Origin: Welwitschia mirabilis
Taxonomy: Eukaryota > Gnetophyta > Gnetopsida > Welwitschiales
DNA: 47,454 nucleotides
Direction of reading: 5' to 3'
Assembly (NCBI GenBank): GCA_051453625.1
Contig: JBOZIK010000001.1
Location: forward strand, 14,164,506 to 14,211,959
The notes beneath the pieces were generated by a model. It was not told the origin of the DNA. It saw only the letters and a program-made list of their open reading frames with translations, and ran no database searches. Shown here piece by piece: positions 1-12,352 of this stretch (position 1 is its first letter; every line of letters starts with the position of its first letter). The position numbers were made by a program, and so were the translations under genes.

Positions 1-59
1 TATTTTGGGAGTTCATGATGTTTTTTTTTCCCTTCCATGAATAACTAGTAGGAAGTACA

Positions 60-255
60 TCCTTATCTTTCATAAAGTTATGCTCTTCAATCTTATGGCC
101 AGACTTCCCACAAACCTGATAGGTTATGCTCTTACATGACTCGCTATTGTGCCCTCTCCTTTTACATTTTTCATGGACATGCTCCTTAGGCCTAAGGTAT
201 AACTTTTTGGCATGACCCATTTCGTTGCAATAGTTGCATGAACTATGTGGATTCT
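60..255 (-). pseudogene. Tandem CCHC zinc-knuckle coding fragment (retroelement gag/ORF1-like)
   Basis: Read on the minus strand, about 60 codons stay open and show at least three consecutive zinc-knuckle-like units. The first reads CNYCNEMGHAKKLY, which keeps CX2CX4H but has Tyr for the last Cys. The second reads CKRRGHNSESC and the third VCGKSGHKIEEH, each lacking one Cys. Zinc knuckles of this kind bind nucleic acid and are typical of retroelement Gag or LINE ORF1 proteins. The piece is a fragment running off near the left window edge. A homologous copy lies in opposite orientation at 2090-2275, so this is a dispersed repeat rather than a host gene. The family is not identified. Confidence 0.6.
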
Positions 256-2089
256 CATATTCCAATTTTATCTTCTCTATTTCAAAGTTGTGAATGATTT
301 GAAATTCTATAAAGATTTTGTTAACTCTCTAGCTATTCAAGCACAAAATCTGATGAGTATCATTCTTATTCTACTAAGAATTATTGGATCTAGTTTGATG
401 ACATCCCTAAACCAAATAACCATCAACCAAATAACCAAGGGTCTTTTACCCTTGTACTATTTAAACCTTATTTAGATTCAAACTTGAACAACACTAAACC
501 CTCAACTAGTGCAATAATTTAAATTGTTTAGATGTCTATCTAACTCAAAACTACCTAGTTTCTTATCACTTTCATGCATAGAGAATGTCTTGATGAAACA
601 AATTAACTAAATAAACTAAACTTCAACCTCTCATTTATGTTTATGTAGTGCTAATAAGAGGCTTTTATTTTGAACCTTCCCCTTTTCATGAAAAGTTTCA
701 TAACTAAAAAAGTCATTTAAAAGAACTGCAAAAAATAACTTCCATGAAAATGCATATCAAATGTGCTTTTGCTGCTCTTGCTACACATAGGACGAGGCCT
801 GAGCCCTTTCTTTTCACCTTCTCTTCTATGCTTTTTCAGTAGGGATTTTCTCTCTATCCATCCCTTATTGCTTTTCTTCCAATTACTGTTATAAGGCGTG
901 CTAGCTCCAAAGACTCACTGACTCACCGATGCCAGAAAAACTCTTTGAGGCTTCTACTTATCTCCACCTCCTTTGCTTTTTTGTAATACTCCACGAGTTG
1001 TCCATTGCTCCTACCTATGATCCCACTCTCTTGCTTAAGGACTCACTCTACTCACTAGCCTCATTTTCCTATTTTCAAAAAATTAGCTTTCAATACAATT
1101 CTAAATAATAATTATGTTAATGATGAACAAGGTTGATGGAGAGGATTAGAGAGGGAGGAAAGCTAACGTTTGGGTAAGAGGATCAGATCGAGGATAGTAG
1201 GCACAAAGGATGACTTGTGAAGGCCCACATCAAAGAGGTGGTTTATGGGGCTCAAGCGGGAGTCCCTTCCTCTAAAGAATTTTTTCGTTTAGCATCATTG
1301 GCTTTTCCTTCTGAAAGAGAAAGAGGAACTGGCAAGAAAGGATAAGAAAGAAGTGAACTAAAGCAATCCTTAATGAAATATTTAAGCTTAGAAGAAGAAA
1401 GGTCAAGTCAACATGTCCACATTGCATGTTTAGCACAGGTGTGTTGGAAATGAGTTCCATTAAAGTAAGTTTTTCTTTTAAATATCTGAAGATGGGTTCT
1501 TTTGCTATGATATTCTTCTAAGATGTGAAAATTTCAAGACAAAATCCTCTCCTAAGTACTACATAGATATGGAGAAGAGGATAAAATTTAACTTTATTAG
1601 TATATTTGTTTCATCTAAATATAATCCAAACATGAAAGTGATTATAAAGTTAGTTGCACTAAGGTGAATAATAATCTTGGAAATTCAAGTTATAACACTA
1701 AAAGAGGGCTTACTCCTATTAATAGTTTAATATAAATAGGACATAAATAACATAATGGTAAAAGGCTTCCCTTTTTAATTCACACAGGGCTTTAACTTGG
1801 CAAGATGAAATCTAGGGGAGGATTTTGAAAAACTATTCCAAAAAATATCATTCTAGATTAAGTCAAGAGGAATAAGTTTAACCCTCTGGAATCAAGTCTT
1901 TATATAGGAAAGTGCAACATAATTTAGAGACATTATCAAGTTAGACCCTGTAACATGCAATAAGACAAGAATAGTGCTAATAAGATAATGTTCTTAGATT
2001 GATCTAGAACTAGGAAATAAGAGACTTCAAAGTCATTCATAGCTTCAAAACTAACCGAGTAAAACTAGAATGTTAGAACCATCCTAGGC
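256..2089. other. No gene recognised; decayed AT-rich sequence
   Basis: Both strands carry frequent stops. The short open frames at 245-475 (+) and 1272-1460 (-) have no recognisable motif. Composition is slightly richer in C at 770-1050, but no conserved coding block was found. It probably belongs to the same decayed repeat that contains the two zinc-knuckle fragments on either side. Confidence 0.4.
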
Positions 2090-2275
2090 CATGCAACTAA
2101 CACAAAATAATGAAGCACACAAAAAGGTATTGCCTCAAGCTAAAAGAACTCGTTCACAAAAGGTGCAGAAAAAGGGCACATATGTACAAGGTATGTGAAA
2201 ACATGGCCTATCAGGTTTGTGAAAAGTGTAGGCAGGTAACAGAAGAATGGAGGTATAAAAAAGATAACAATAACT
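2090..2275 (+). pseudogene. Second zinc-knuckle fragment, inverted relative to the copy at 60-255
   Basis: The plus strand translates to a Lys/Arg/Cys-rich stretch including AYQVCEKCRQVTEEW. Base by base it aligns along its whole length with the minus-strand fragment at 60-255, including the shared block CCTATCAGGTTTGTG. Cys and His positions of the knuckles are partly lost here, so this copy is more decayed. The inverted arrangement of two homologous coding pieces about 1.9 kb apart points to two separate insertions or an inverted rearrangement of one repeat family. Confidence 0.55.
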
Positions 2276-4418
2276 TCTAACACTTCTGAGAAGAAGAAAA
2301 TTAAATACAATGATTAAACCACAAAGTAAAAGTGAAATAAAAGTTCAAAAATAAAACCAAGTTCCTGAACATAATAAAAAGGAGAATCCCCATTACCAAA
2401 GCCTAGTCAATAGGATAGATCTCAAAACATTTTTCCAAATAGATTCTCAACCTTAACGAGTAATGACTCAGGTAACTTCGATATAGAGTTGAAAAGTGGA
2501 AATAAAGTTGGAAAAAAAATTTTTAAAAAAAATTGGGGAGACCATAAAGAATTAACAAAGAATAAAAGAAAGCAATAGAAAATATTACAAATGGGTCTTA
2601 AGAAACACTTTTAGAGATGGTGAAAACCTTTGAAGGATAAACTAAACAAGGATTAAGAGTTAGAACATTAGGGGCATACAAACTACCAAAAAACTCAAGC
2701 GTTAAGGTTACCTTATGAAAAGATTAGCCCAAATATAATATGTTTATAAAAAAACAAAAGATCATTCAAAGGATTGTTTTATAATATATAAACAACACTA
2801 GAATATTAAATGGAAACCAAGTAAAGAAAAAATAGGATACTGCAACCTTCTTCGAGAAGGAAACCCAATAGAAAAGGATTGAAAGAAAAAGGAAACTCAA
2901 TAGAAAAGGATTGAAAGAAATAAAAGGCTTTAAATATTGGAAATAAAAGATTTGTTGTTTAGTTAACAATCACCACCCACAAAAAATAAAAGAAAGAATA
3001 AGATTATAGAAAAAACTAGAACATAAACTAGTTGGGAGAAAATTTCTTAATAATACATCATATCACTCAAACGTATTTTGAATGGGTAAAACAGGGGGCT
3101 AAAGTGGAATCCTATAGAAGATGAGGATCTTGAATTCCTAATAATAAACCTAAACATGATCGACTTACTGATAGATAAAATTCAATTCACATGATCAAAC
3201 AAAAGGAAATTAAAAAATAGCATCTTATTTAAAATAGAAAGGCACTGATCATAATGGATTGGGTAAAACAAACAAAATGGCTACTGGAAGGGAAATGAAT
3301 ATGATGTTCAAACTGCTAACCAATTCTACCTTTAGGAAAAAAAAGAGATCAAGAAGGGTTGATTCACTTTTGAAAACACCTTCCTTTCAAAAACAAAGTT
3401 GGAAGAGTTTGCGAAAAACAATTGGGTTGTGTAGGAAAGTGAGCTAGTGAAAAAAATTCCAAGAAAGGTTGGAATCTAAAAAGCAATGATTAAAGTAGTT
3501 GAGTAGGAAAAGAAGAAACAATATAAACTAGAAAGATAAATTAAATCATGTTTTAAGAGAGATACAAAAATGACAAGAAGAAGGACAAGACCCACAAGAT
3601 GAGAAAAGACAAAATCTTAGGGAACTACATAACATTAAAACACAAGAAGAGATATACTAAAGACAAATAGCCCACATTAACTGATAAAGAATGGGATAAG
3701 CACATTCAATTTTTCTTCAACTTAGTAAACTGAAGAAGGCATCAACACTTCATAAAGGAGGTCAGTTGGGCTAAGAGTACCTATTCAACAGATGGGTTAC
3801 ACAAAGTATTCTTACATAGTTTTTAACGATTATTCAAACAAATGAATATATAGAAATATCAAATGCTTTTGCAAACTCTAGCACAAATAACTGGAGAGGG
3901 AAACACCACCTAAAACCCTTAGATAAAACTCTAGGACAAATACATGTTGAGGCAAAATTCCCCTTAAACCCTTACATAAATATGAGGTGTAGAAGACTAT
4001 AAAAACTATAAAGCTAAATAAGAGTCCCAATTTAGACAGGTGGACAATTGATTTCTTTAGAAAGTATTAGCAACATATGAGAAGAATTAATATAGGTGGC
4101 AAACCATCAATTTTTCAAGAACAACAAGATCAACTTGATCACAAAAAAGGCAAAACCTGTATGTGTAGAACTTCAAACCAATTCAAGTTTGTAACATAGT
4201 ATATATACTATTCTTAAAAATATTGGTAAAGAAAATTCACCCATCCCCACAAGATAGTGATGCCTAACTAGGTTGGGCATATGAAAGGTAAAAGTATCTT
4301 AAACCAAATAATTCTTAACCATGAAATCTTGCACTTTTTTCAAAAGACAAATATTCCATCATGTATTTTATATCTAGATATTAAAAAAAGAAACAAAATA
4401 TTAAAATAGTCTTTCTCA

Positions 4419-4508
4419 GAGTTTCATGGCCTATCTCCTAGAAAGAAAGCAATTTCTATCTTAGAGTTTCATGGCCTATCTACTGGAAAGAAAGCGATTC
4501 CCTAAAAA
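4419..4508. repeat. Tandem duplication, 45-bp unit, 2 copies
   Basis: The block beginning GAGTTTCATGGCCTATCT occurs at 4419 and again at 4464, followed in each case by a similar GAAAGAAAGC run. The copies differ at a few positions only, so this is a fairly recent local duplication. No function is suggested. Confidence 0.85.
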
Positions 4509-4779
4509 TTTTAAGAAATTAGTTGTCCAAATGCAAAGAACAACTAGATTTAGTTTATAGCTACAGCAAAGTATGCATGGTTTTTTTTTTTTGGGAGTAA
4601 ACCAAATATTCAGAGTTCTTTAGAGTAAGGAGTCTAAATAAAAGAGATCCCCTTTCACCTTACCTCTTCATAATAATGCTTAATTGCTTTCAAGACTACA
4701 TAAGAGAAGAAAAAGGAACAAGTTTCATATTGTACAATAAGAACTACCTTTATCACCCCTCATTTTCTCAAAGGAAAAC

Positions 4780-5073
4780 ATGAAACAAATTCAAAGAATT
4801 AAGGAAGGTCTTCAAAGGTTTGATAGGGAATTGAAACTAAAAGTAAGTGAGGAAAACAGCAGTATACTACTAACACATGGAGAAGTATTCAACAACGGAC
4901 CAAAAAACTCCAAAGATCTAATAGGGGAACAAAATGAACAATCACCTAAGAATACCCACGTTCCATTAGAAGCACATCTGAACATGTTGTCACAGTTTAA
5001 AGTAACTATTCCTCTTAAGAGAGGCAAAGATTATAGTGGTAAATGTAGTTTTGACAATCATTGCTCAATATAG
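4780..5073 (+). CDS. Unrecognised 97-codon open frame, probably a repeat remnant
   Basis: It starts at an ATG and runs 97 codons to TAG. The N-terminal third is rich in Lys, Glu and Arg and could be helical; the rest is rich in Asn, Ser and Lys. I recognise no domain, signal peptide or membrane segment. It is the longest N-free frame in the first 25 kb, and the antisense frame is also open for 71 codons, which is common by chance in such sequence. It sits in decayed repeat, so a functional gene is unlikely. Confidence 0.2.
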   Translation: MKQIQRIKEGLQRFDRELKLKVSEENSSILLTHGEVFNNGPKNSKDLIGEQNEQSPKNTHVPLEAHLNMLSQFKVTIPLKRGKDYSGKCSFDNHCSI

Positions 5074-6136
5074 TGCATCCACTAGATTTCTATACAAAAA
5101 AAAGAAAAAAGTTTGATGAACAAAATAATTAGAACTTCAAGAAAGAAGGTAAAATAGTGCATGCACTAAAGCTTCTTAGAAAAGTAAAAAATATAATTAA
5201 TAGAATAATCAAGAACTTTATCTAGTAAAAAAGTAAAAGGGGCATTAGTAATCATGTAAGGAAATGGAAAGAGATATCAAGGCCTATGGAATGAGGAGGA
5301 TGAGGTATCCAAGACATTCAAGATAACAAACTTATTACATCAGTGAATATCATCATGAATATTGAAGCAAGGGATCCCCATGTAAAGAGTGGATAAAGTA
5401 TAGAGATTAAAAGGTACATCCCCCTTATAACATAGAGGAGTTAACCCTGAAAAATTATTTTCTTAAAAAGAAGATAAGAAAAGAAGTAAAATACTATGGG
5501 ATACGAAAACCTACACAAGAAGTGGAATTTAACAAATTGATGTGACTATTGAAAAATTAATTGAGAAAATAAAAACTTGGTATCTTACAAAAATAAGGGG
5601 AAAGGATGAAGTTTTGTTGAATAATAAAGAAGTTATTTCAATAGGGCTCTTACTTAGCAAATAAAAAATTATCTAAGAGACATATAAGAGAAATGTACGA
5701 TAGGAAAACTTATGGTTTTAAAATGGATGTAAATGTGATGTCATAGTGATGGATTCATTTTTATACATGCATCATTAGCTTCTATCAATATATGTAGAAA
5801 AAGTAAGAAACAATTAAAGGAACGAAATTATGAAGATAAGAAGAGGACTACAAAAATCTTATAAGGTTTTTATGAAAAATAAAGTACAAAGGAATTACAA
5901 GGATGAATATGCATAATTAAGGATGTGTGTTTGCAAGTGTGCCTTATGAAAACTAAATCCATAACTTGAAAGCCATGATTTAAAGCATGTATGTGTAACA
6001 CATTAATTTTCTATAATAAAAAGAGACTATTCATATTTCTTATTTGACAATCTGAAGAAATATAAACTGAGATGAACCAAAGTGCTTAAAAGAGGATTAT
6101 GTGATCTAACAATATATTTTAATATATAGTGATGCA

Positions 6137-6907
6137 NNNNNNNNNNNNNNNNNNNNNNNNNNNNNNNNNNNNNNNNNNNNNNNNNNNNNNNNNNNNNNNN
6201 NNNNNNNNNNNNNNNNNNNNNNNNNNNNNNNNNNNNNNNNNNNNNNNNNNNNNNNNNNNNNNNNNNNNNNNNNNNNNNNNNNNNNNNNNNNNNNNNNNNN
6301 NNNNNNNNNNNNNNNNNNNNNNNNNNNNNNNNNNNNNNNNNNNNNNNNNNNNNNNNNNNNNNNNNNNNNNNNNNNNNNNNNNNNNNNNNNNNNNNNNNNN
6401 NNNNNNNNNNNNNNNNNNNNNNNNNNNNNNNNNNNNNNNNNNNNNNNNNNNNNNNNNNNNNNNNNNNNNNNNNNNNNNNNNNNNNNNNNNNNNNNNNNNN
6501 NNNNNNNNNNNNNNNNNNNNNNNNNNNNNNNNNNNNNNNNNNNNNNNNNNNNNNNNNNNNNNNNNNNNNNNNNNNNNNNNNNNNNNNNNNNNNNNNNNNN
6601 NNNNNNNNNNNNNNNNNNNNNNNNNNNNNNNNNNNNNNNNNNNNNNNNNNNNNNNNNNNNNNNNNNNNNNNNNNNNNNNNNNNNNNNNNNNNNNNNNNNN
6701 NNNNNNNNNNNNNNNNNNNNNNNNNNNNNNNNNNNNNNNNNNNNNNNNNNNNNNNNNNNNNNNNNNNNNNNNNNNNNNNNNNNNNNNNNNNNNNNNNNNN
6801 NNNNNNNNNNNNNNNNNNNNNNNNNNNNNNNNNNNNNNNNNNNNNNNNNNNNNNNNNNNNNNNNNNNNNNNNNNNNNNNNNNNNNNNNNNNNNNNNNNNN
6901 NNNNNNN
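6137..6907. other. Assembly gap, 771 N
   Basis: All bases are N. Open frames spanning the gap are artefacts. Confidence 0.99.
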
Positions 6908-7246
6908 TTGTAAATGAGTTTATAATATAATAAATTCTATTATGAAGCCTAGCTTATTCATAATACAAAAAAAAATAAAGGACAAGGTTCTAATGGTGGT
7001 TGGATTAAGGAGAAGGGGATTTAAAGTCACAGAGACCTATGGGAAGTGCCAAAGACCACTAAGCATCTCTTTCGGTATTATCTACTTGTGACAAAAGTGT
7101 GACAAGGTTTCAAAAGGGGAAAAAGAGTGCCTATGTTGAACTCGATTAGAAAACATGAAAAGTAGGTTTTTCATTTATCTAGCTAGCAAGACACAGGAGA
7201 GTTTTCAAGAGGGAAAATTCAGCCATGCAAGGTATCCTTTAGTAAA

Positions 7247-7735
7247 TCTATCAAAGAATAGAAAAGTTGAAGCTACAAGGGAAATGGAAAACACCCTTAA
7301 TTTGAGCCAAAGGAAGTGGGGAAATACAAGGGAAATGCACAACTTTGACAAAGACTCCAAGCAATGGGTTAGACATGTTTAACAGACTCTAAGGGAAAGA
7401 CCAATTCCAAAACAAGAAAAGGCATATCAAATGGCAACTGTGAAGTTGAAAACTAACAAGCAAAAAAATTAGAACACAAAAAAAATTCTTTATTACGTCC
7501 ATCAAAAGGATAAGCCAAAGCTACAAGGAGAATGGGAAACACCCTCAGTTAAACCAAAGGAAGCAAAAAAAATATAAGGTAAATATGTAACTCTAGCAAA
7601 GGATCCAAGCAATAGGTTGGACACATGTGATGGACCTAAAATGTGACCCCACTTTTAAGATAAGAAAAGGCATAAATATTGGCAAGGTTGTAATTTGAAA
7701 CCAACATATACCCATGAAGCCGAGGCAAATCACTG
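7247..7735. repeat. Tandem duplication, about 248-bp period, 2 diverged copies
   Basis: Landmarks recur in order at a constant offset: AGCTACAAGG at 7271 and 7519, CCAAGCAAT at 7356 and 7605, AAAAGGCATA at 7417 and 7665. The copies are clearly diverged with small indels. The period is close to a multiple of three, and the first copy includes an open frame (7155-7382, plus) that is broken in the second, so the unit may once have been coding. The next duplication, at 8311, has nearly the same period but a different sequence. Confidence 0.8.
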
Positions 7736-7882
7736 AGACAACTAGTCTTGCTCATAAGTAAAGACCGATTTCCCTTCTTTTACAAGATACAATCAATTGA
7801 TAAGTTTTTTGCGAAAGAAACCCCCAAAAACAAAAAAAAGATATTGAATTTTTTCCTTTTTAAAAAAAAGGCAAAGCTATAA

Positions 7883-8146
7883 ACCATATATTTTAGCCAT
7901 GGAATTTATTGGCACATATTGATACAAGACAGAAATCACTCCAAATTGAAAAGATTACACTTTACCTTTTTGGTTTTTTTGGTTTGTCCATATAGAAGGA
8001 AAATAGATTTGCCAAACTTTCTTAAACAAAAGCTAAGAAGAGTATTCAAAAAAAGCATTCAAAGACTAATTAAGAAAGTCATCGATTTCTTAAAAGCTCA
8101 AAACTTGCTGAAGTATCCACCATACAGTAATGAAGAAACTTGCTAA
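7883..8146 (+). CDS. Unrecognised basic open frame without an early ATG
   Basis: The frame is open for 88 codons after a TAA at 7880 and ends at TAA 8144-8146. It is strongly basic and includes the stretch KLRRVFKKSIQRLIKKVIDF, which could form an amphipathic helix. The same frame continues past the stop for about 40 further open codons. This suggests a decayed longer coding region, probably of a retroelement. No domain is recognised. Confidence 0.25.
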   Translation, partial: TIYFSHGIYWHILIQDRNHSKLKRLHFTFLVFLVCPYRRKIDLPNFLKQKLRRVFKKSIQRLIKKVIDFLKAQNLLKYPPYSNEETC

Positions 8147-8310
8147 GGAAGAACAAAGGGATTCAAAATCCCATCAAATAAAATAAAAGCCAAGGTATTT
8201 AAAAGAATCACCAATAATGACAAAATCAATGCTCTAATGAAAAATCCAACCATAGAAAACCCCAATCCCTTTATAACCTGAGAACGCTCTAAAAGAAGAC
8301 CCCTCTAATG

Positions 8311-8790
8311 AGAAGTGAACCCTAGAAATGATCATCCTCAATAACACTGAGTAGCCAATGGAGGATAAAAATATAGAAGACGATAGGCATAAAAATTCAC
8401 CCATGTTTTAAATTAGCATGTAGAGGAATCAAAGGAGAGGATGTGAAAGTTGGAGAAAGTCAAAGCTGAGAAAAAGTTGAGAAGAAGCTAGAGGAGTATC
8501 ACAATACCAATAACATCATCATCAACATCACCACCAAAGCCTAAGACAAAAGCCTAAAGAGGAGTGAACCCTAAAAATGATCATCCTTAACAACACTAAG
8601 TAGCCAATGGAGGTTAAACATATAGAAGAGGAGAGGCATAAAAATTCACCCATGTGTCAAATTAACATGTAGAGGAATCAAAGGAGGATGTGAAAGTTGG
8701 AGAAAGTCAAAGCTAAGAAGAAGCTGGAAGAGTCTCATAGTACCAACAACATCATCATCAACATCACCACCAAAGCCTAAAAGAGGAGTC
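8311..8790. repeat. Tandem duplication, 249-bp unit, 2 copies
   Basis: The block starting AAGTGAACCCTAGAAATGAT near 8313 returns near 8562, and the whole unit through the shared block CATCATCAACATCACCACCA is repeated in order. The two units are highly similar, differing by scattered substitutions and one short deletion in copy 2. The end of each unit encodes a Ser/Thr/Pro-rich stretch in one plus frame. No host function is evident. Confidence 0.9.
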
Positions 8791-9390
8791 CCCACAAAAA
8801 GAAGACAGAGGCAGGAGATGAGGTTTAAACTACAAGTAACCTACCACAAAAATGAAACAAAGTATGACAAACTACTAACAAATAAAAACTAGAAAAAACA
8901 TTACACCAAATTACGCCTTAAAGAATATGCACTAGAGTAGGCTATTGGGTTGAATAACACAAAGCACAAAGGACATCTTAAAACGTAAGCAGACCAAATC
9001 CACTACTACAAGGACAAACTGACAATGCGATATTTAAGGTGATGGTATTGGTTTTCCTCAATGTCTTTTGTTTAGATCATCTTCCATTAAATCACCTCAA
9101 TTACATAAGAAAAAGAGACCCTCTTTTATCAACATAAAGGCTTCACCAACCAATGACTCTTGTTTTTTAAAACTCTTTTTGGAATCTATAACATAATTGA
9201 ATACAAGCAATTAGTTTTTCAAATTATATATACACATATATACATGCACACATATACTTGTATCAAATTTCTAAATTAAAATTCCCCTTGCAAAAACACA
9301 TATGCCCTATAAATAAGCATTTAATCTATGAATAGAAATTTTATCTATAATGTGGATCTAAGTTACAATGCAACTATCCACAATCATCTT
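8791..9390. other. No gene recognised
   Basis: AT-rich sequence with frequent stops in all frames. A short alternating TA/CA stretch lies at about 9224-9260. Nothing else was seen. Confidence 0.4.
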
Positions 9391-10190
9391 AAATTCCTAA
9401 ATAATAATTTCCCTTACATACACAAATAAAACATACCATTAAAAATTTCACCTACAATGGAATGTTTTGCACTTAAAAATTTAGCTTCCAATATAATTAT
9501 AAGTAATTATGTTAAACTTCTAAATAGGAAATTCCATTGCAAACATAAATAAAACCTAAAAATAAAAATATAACCTACAAATAAAAGTTTCATGTACAAT
9601 GAATACGTATCTTAAAAGTTTTACATGATTAAATTAGATTTTTAAAATGTATACACTAAAAAATAAAGCCGCTAGTAATAAGAACTTCAACTATGACCAA
9701 AAAAAGAAAAAAAACTATGAACTTTAAAAGCTCTCGTTCAAACAACATTAAGATGTTAAAGTACTTATAAGGTTTAAAATAAACAATACATCAAAACAAT
9801 TTCAAAATCAAAACATTTTTAAATTATCCATTTTAAATCCCCAAATATAGATATTTAAGTTAAATTTCTAAATAGGAAATTCCATTACAAACATAAATAA
9901 AACCTAAAATGAAAATTTAACCCACAAATAAAAGTTTTACCATAAACACATCTTAAAATTTTGACATGATTAAGGAAGTTAGATTTTTAAAGCTTATATC
10001 CTAACAAATAAAGCCACTAGTAAAAAGAACTTCAACTGTGACAAAAGAAACTTATGAATTTTAAAAGCTTTCATTGAAACAACACTAAGATGTTAAATTA
10101 CTTATAAAGTTTATAACAAACAATCAAAACAATTTTTTTAAAGTATCCATTTTAAATCCATAAATATAAAGAATAATTTATTTTAAAAAT
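9391..10190. repeat. Tandem array, about 348-bp period, 2 clear copies plus a partial third
   Basis: TAAATAGGAAATTCCATT occurs at 9521 and 9869, and the downstream order of landmarks (ACATAAATAAAACCTA, ATAAAGCC.CTAGTAA, AAGAACTTCAACT, AAGATGTTAAA) is preserved in both copies. A more diverged partial copy lies just upstream from about 9391 (CCTAAATAATAATTTCCCTT). The array is AT-rich and non-coding. Confidence 0.8.
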
Positions 10191-10204
10191 ATAAATATAC
10201 CAAA

Positions 10205-10565
10205 TATTCATCAATATTAATCAACCGAGTAATGTTCAATAGAATAATAATAGTAGTTTAAAAAACAAAAACAAAATTGATAATTCTCTCAACAAATCGT
10301 ACAACATGCGTTTCAACTCAAAAATATTTCAAGATTATTGACGTTTAAAATATAAATATAAATAATAATTTATTTTACAAATATAAATTTATTACATGTT
10401 CGTCAATATGTTGAGGTTCAATACCATGATAATAATTTAAAAACACAAAAAAAAAAATTTGGAGAACTCGCTTAACAAATTGTACATCATTTGTTTCAAT
10501 ACAATGATAACAGTTTGAAAATTATAAAAATGTGAGAATTTTCCACACAAATGGTACAAAATGCA
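10205..10565. repeat. Diverged tandem repeat, about 180-bp period
   Basis: The sequence around 10205-10320 (CATCAATATTAATCAACCGA to CAACAAATCGTACAACATGC) has a second version at about 10396-10500 and a partial third to 10565. Each ends in a related ACAAATNGTACAxxATG block. Copies are diverged. Together with the array at 9391-10190 this forms about 1.2 kb of nested tandem repetition. Confidence 0.6.
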
Positions 10566-11197
10566 TTGTATTATCTAATCACTGAAACCGTTTCTTGTTA
10601 AAAATTTCCGAAAAACTAAATTTACATGTTAAATTTCTTTTAACTGAAGAAAAGTAGTTTTACCTATTAAATTTCTTTATGTGCCCTTTAAAATAACCAT
10701 TTTATCTTTTTAAAATCCATTCAAATTTATAATTTTACCCTTAAAAAATATATAAAGATAAAGCACAATTGATTTTGCAGAAATAAATATAAATAATATT
10801 CATCACTTGTAATCTTATCATTTATGAGATACATAAATAACAACTGATTTTTTCCTCAAGACAACCTAATAGTAAAGCACGACTCTCGCATCTTTGTCTT
10901 TGTGGTTGAGTTTTTCACAAAACTATTTCTTAAATTTTACAATTTTATTATTTACAAAAAAGTTATTGTATTGATTGACATCAAAGTTATTATGAATTTT
11001 CAGTTTTTTTAAAGAGATCTTCTAGATTAAACTAAACCCAAAAAATAAGAGCTTATTTCCATGTTGACTTTCAAACAATTTTAACTTATATTAAAACATT
11101 TTGTACACACGTACAAAAATGTATTACCTAGGCTGACATCATAAGTCATTTTGAGTAAATTTCTAACGTTTGTTTCACTCTTTTAATGTATTAAGAT
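10566..11197. other. No gene recognised
   Basis: AT-rich sequence with stops in every frame. No repeat, RNA gene or coding motif was recognised. Confidence 0.4.
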
Positions 11198-11265
11198 CAA
11201 AATAAGGGGCCTCTGTCAAATCAAACCATACCAAAATAAGGGGCCTCTGTCAAATCAAACCATAC
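11198..11265. repeat. Perfect tandem duplication, 34-bp unit, 2 copies
   Basis: The unit beginning CAAAATAAGGGGCCTCTGTC occurs at 11198-11231 and 11232-11265 without a mismatch. Perfect identity in otherwise decayed DNA makes it a recent slippage or repair event. Confidence 0.95.
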
Positions 11266-11350
11266 TTTAGTCTAGAATTTAACCTCACTCTTTGACCAAT
11301 CCTACCTATGATTTTTGTCTTTCTATAGACTTTGCATGTTCTCTTGTAAT

Positions 11351-12352
11351 CATGGTTGTGAAACTCGAACTCACACCAAACTCGTTTGGCTACCTAGACT
11401 TGACTCATTAGCTAAACTCAGCACGGCCAAAAAAGTTAGGTTTTTATATATTTTTTAAAAGAAAAAACATGTTTATGCATTCAACTAAGGCATAAAGCAC
11501 TTCTAAATATTAGAAAATGTTAAAATACATCATATTAAATATTAATATAACAAGTAGCTATGTTTGCCAAAAACTCAAAGTTGTCATTACTTATTACAAG
11601 CTACATGCTTACAATTATTTTAATTCATTATTTTTATGCTTACAATTATTTTGATTCATTATTTTTGTAAAGCAGTTACAATTCCTAAAGATACACAATG
11701 TCATTTTTTATAAACTTTTTTAAAACTCCTAAGCTACAAATGCTTTCCTACGCTTTCCTTACTTGCTTAATTTCAATGCAAGAAAAAGGCAAATACACAG
11801 AAAAGAGGGGGAAATGTGAAAAATAATATAGATTTTAACTTAAAAATTAATTCTAAACTTTTAGATACATCACATCATCTTCCATACCTAAAGAAAATGA
11901 CAACACACAATTATTTTATGCACAAAACATGATTATAAGAAACATTTTTGCATTTTTTTATGTTTATGCACTTTTTCTTGGTGTGAAAGAAAACACATAA
12001 CAACGGTAAAGAGAAGGGAATCACTAGTGGGTGACAAGAGTTATAATAATAATAATAATAATAATAATAATTTCAGCCCTGTAATTAAGTCTCTGAAATG
12101 ACTTTGAATGTTGATGCTTGAATGCCGACATTTGAATAATTGATGTTTCACACTTTCACCTCTTTTCAGCCCTTCTTTTTACCCATTTTTGTTTTATTTT
12201 TGAGCCCTCAAGACAAATAATGTTTCCTTAACTGTCTTAGGGTGTTTAAACCTTTAAAAAACCAATTTTTTAAACATTTTTTAATGCATCCACAAGTTTG
12301 GCGAGCGAGACACTCGCAAACTCGCCGAACTCACCAGTGTTTCACAACAATG
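11351..12352. mobile_element. Non-autonomous hAT-like DNA transposon with TIRs and 8-bp target duplication
   Basis: The left end reads CATGGTTGTGAAAC and the reverse complement of the right end reads CATTGTTGTGAAAC, matching at 13 of 14 bases. Further in, both ends carry ACTCG and CTCAC-type motifs. The element is bounded by CTTGTAAT (11343-11350) and CTTGTAAC (12353-12360), an 8-bp duplication with one mismatch. Eight-base duplications and ends starting with CA are typical of the hAT superfamily. It is about 1.0 kb and has no frame resembling a transposase, so any movement would depend on a transposase supplied elsewhere. A (TAA)n microsatellite lies inside. The right end holds the CpG-rich motif GCGAGCGAGACACTCG. 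Confidence 0.72.
12044..12070. repeat. (TAA)n microsatellite
   Basis: Nine uninterrupted TAA/AAT units inside the hAT-like element; likely length-polymorphic. Confidence 0.95.

Larger units (their letters stand above)
2276..6136. other. Decayed AT-rich repeat, no recognised gene
   Basis: Long purine-rich plus-strand stretches give fragmentary reading frames, for example 3259-3447, rich in Lys and Arg. They may be remnants of the repeat that carries the zinc knuckles, but I recognise no reverse transcriptase, endonuclease or integrase motif. A local direct duplication with a period of 32 bp lies at about 2859-2922, sharing a core around AATAGAAAAGGATTGAAAGA. Confidence 0.4.
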
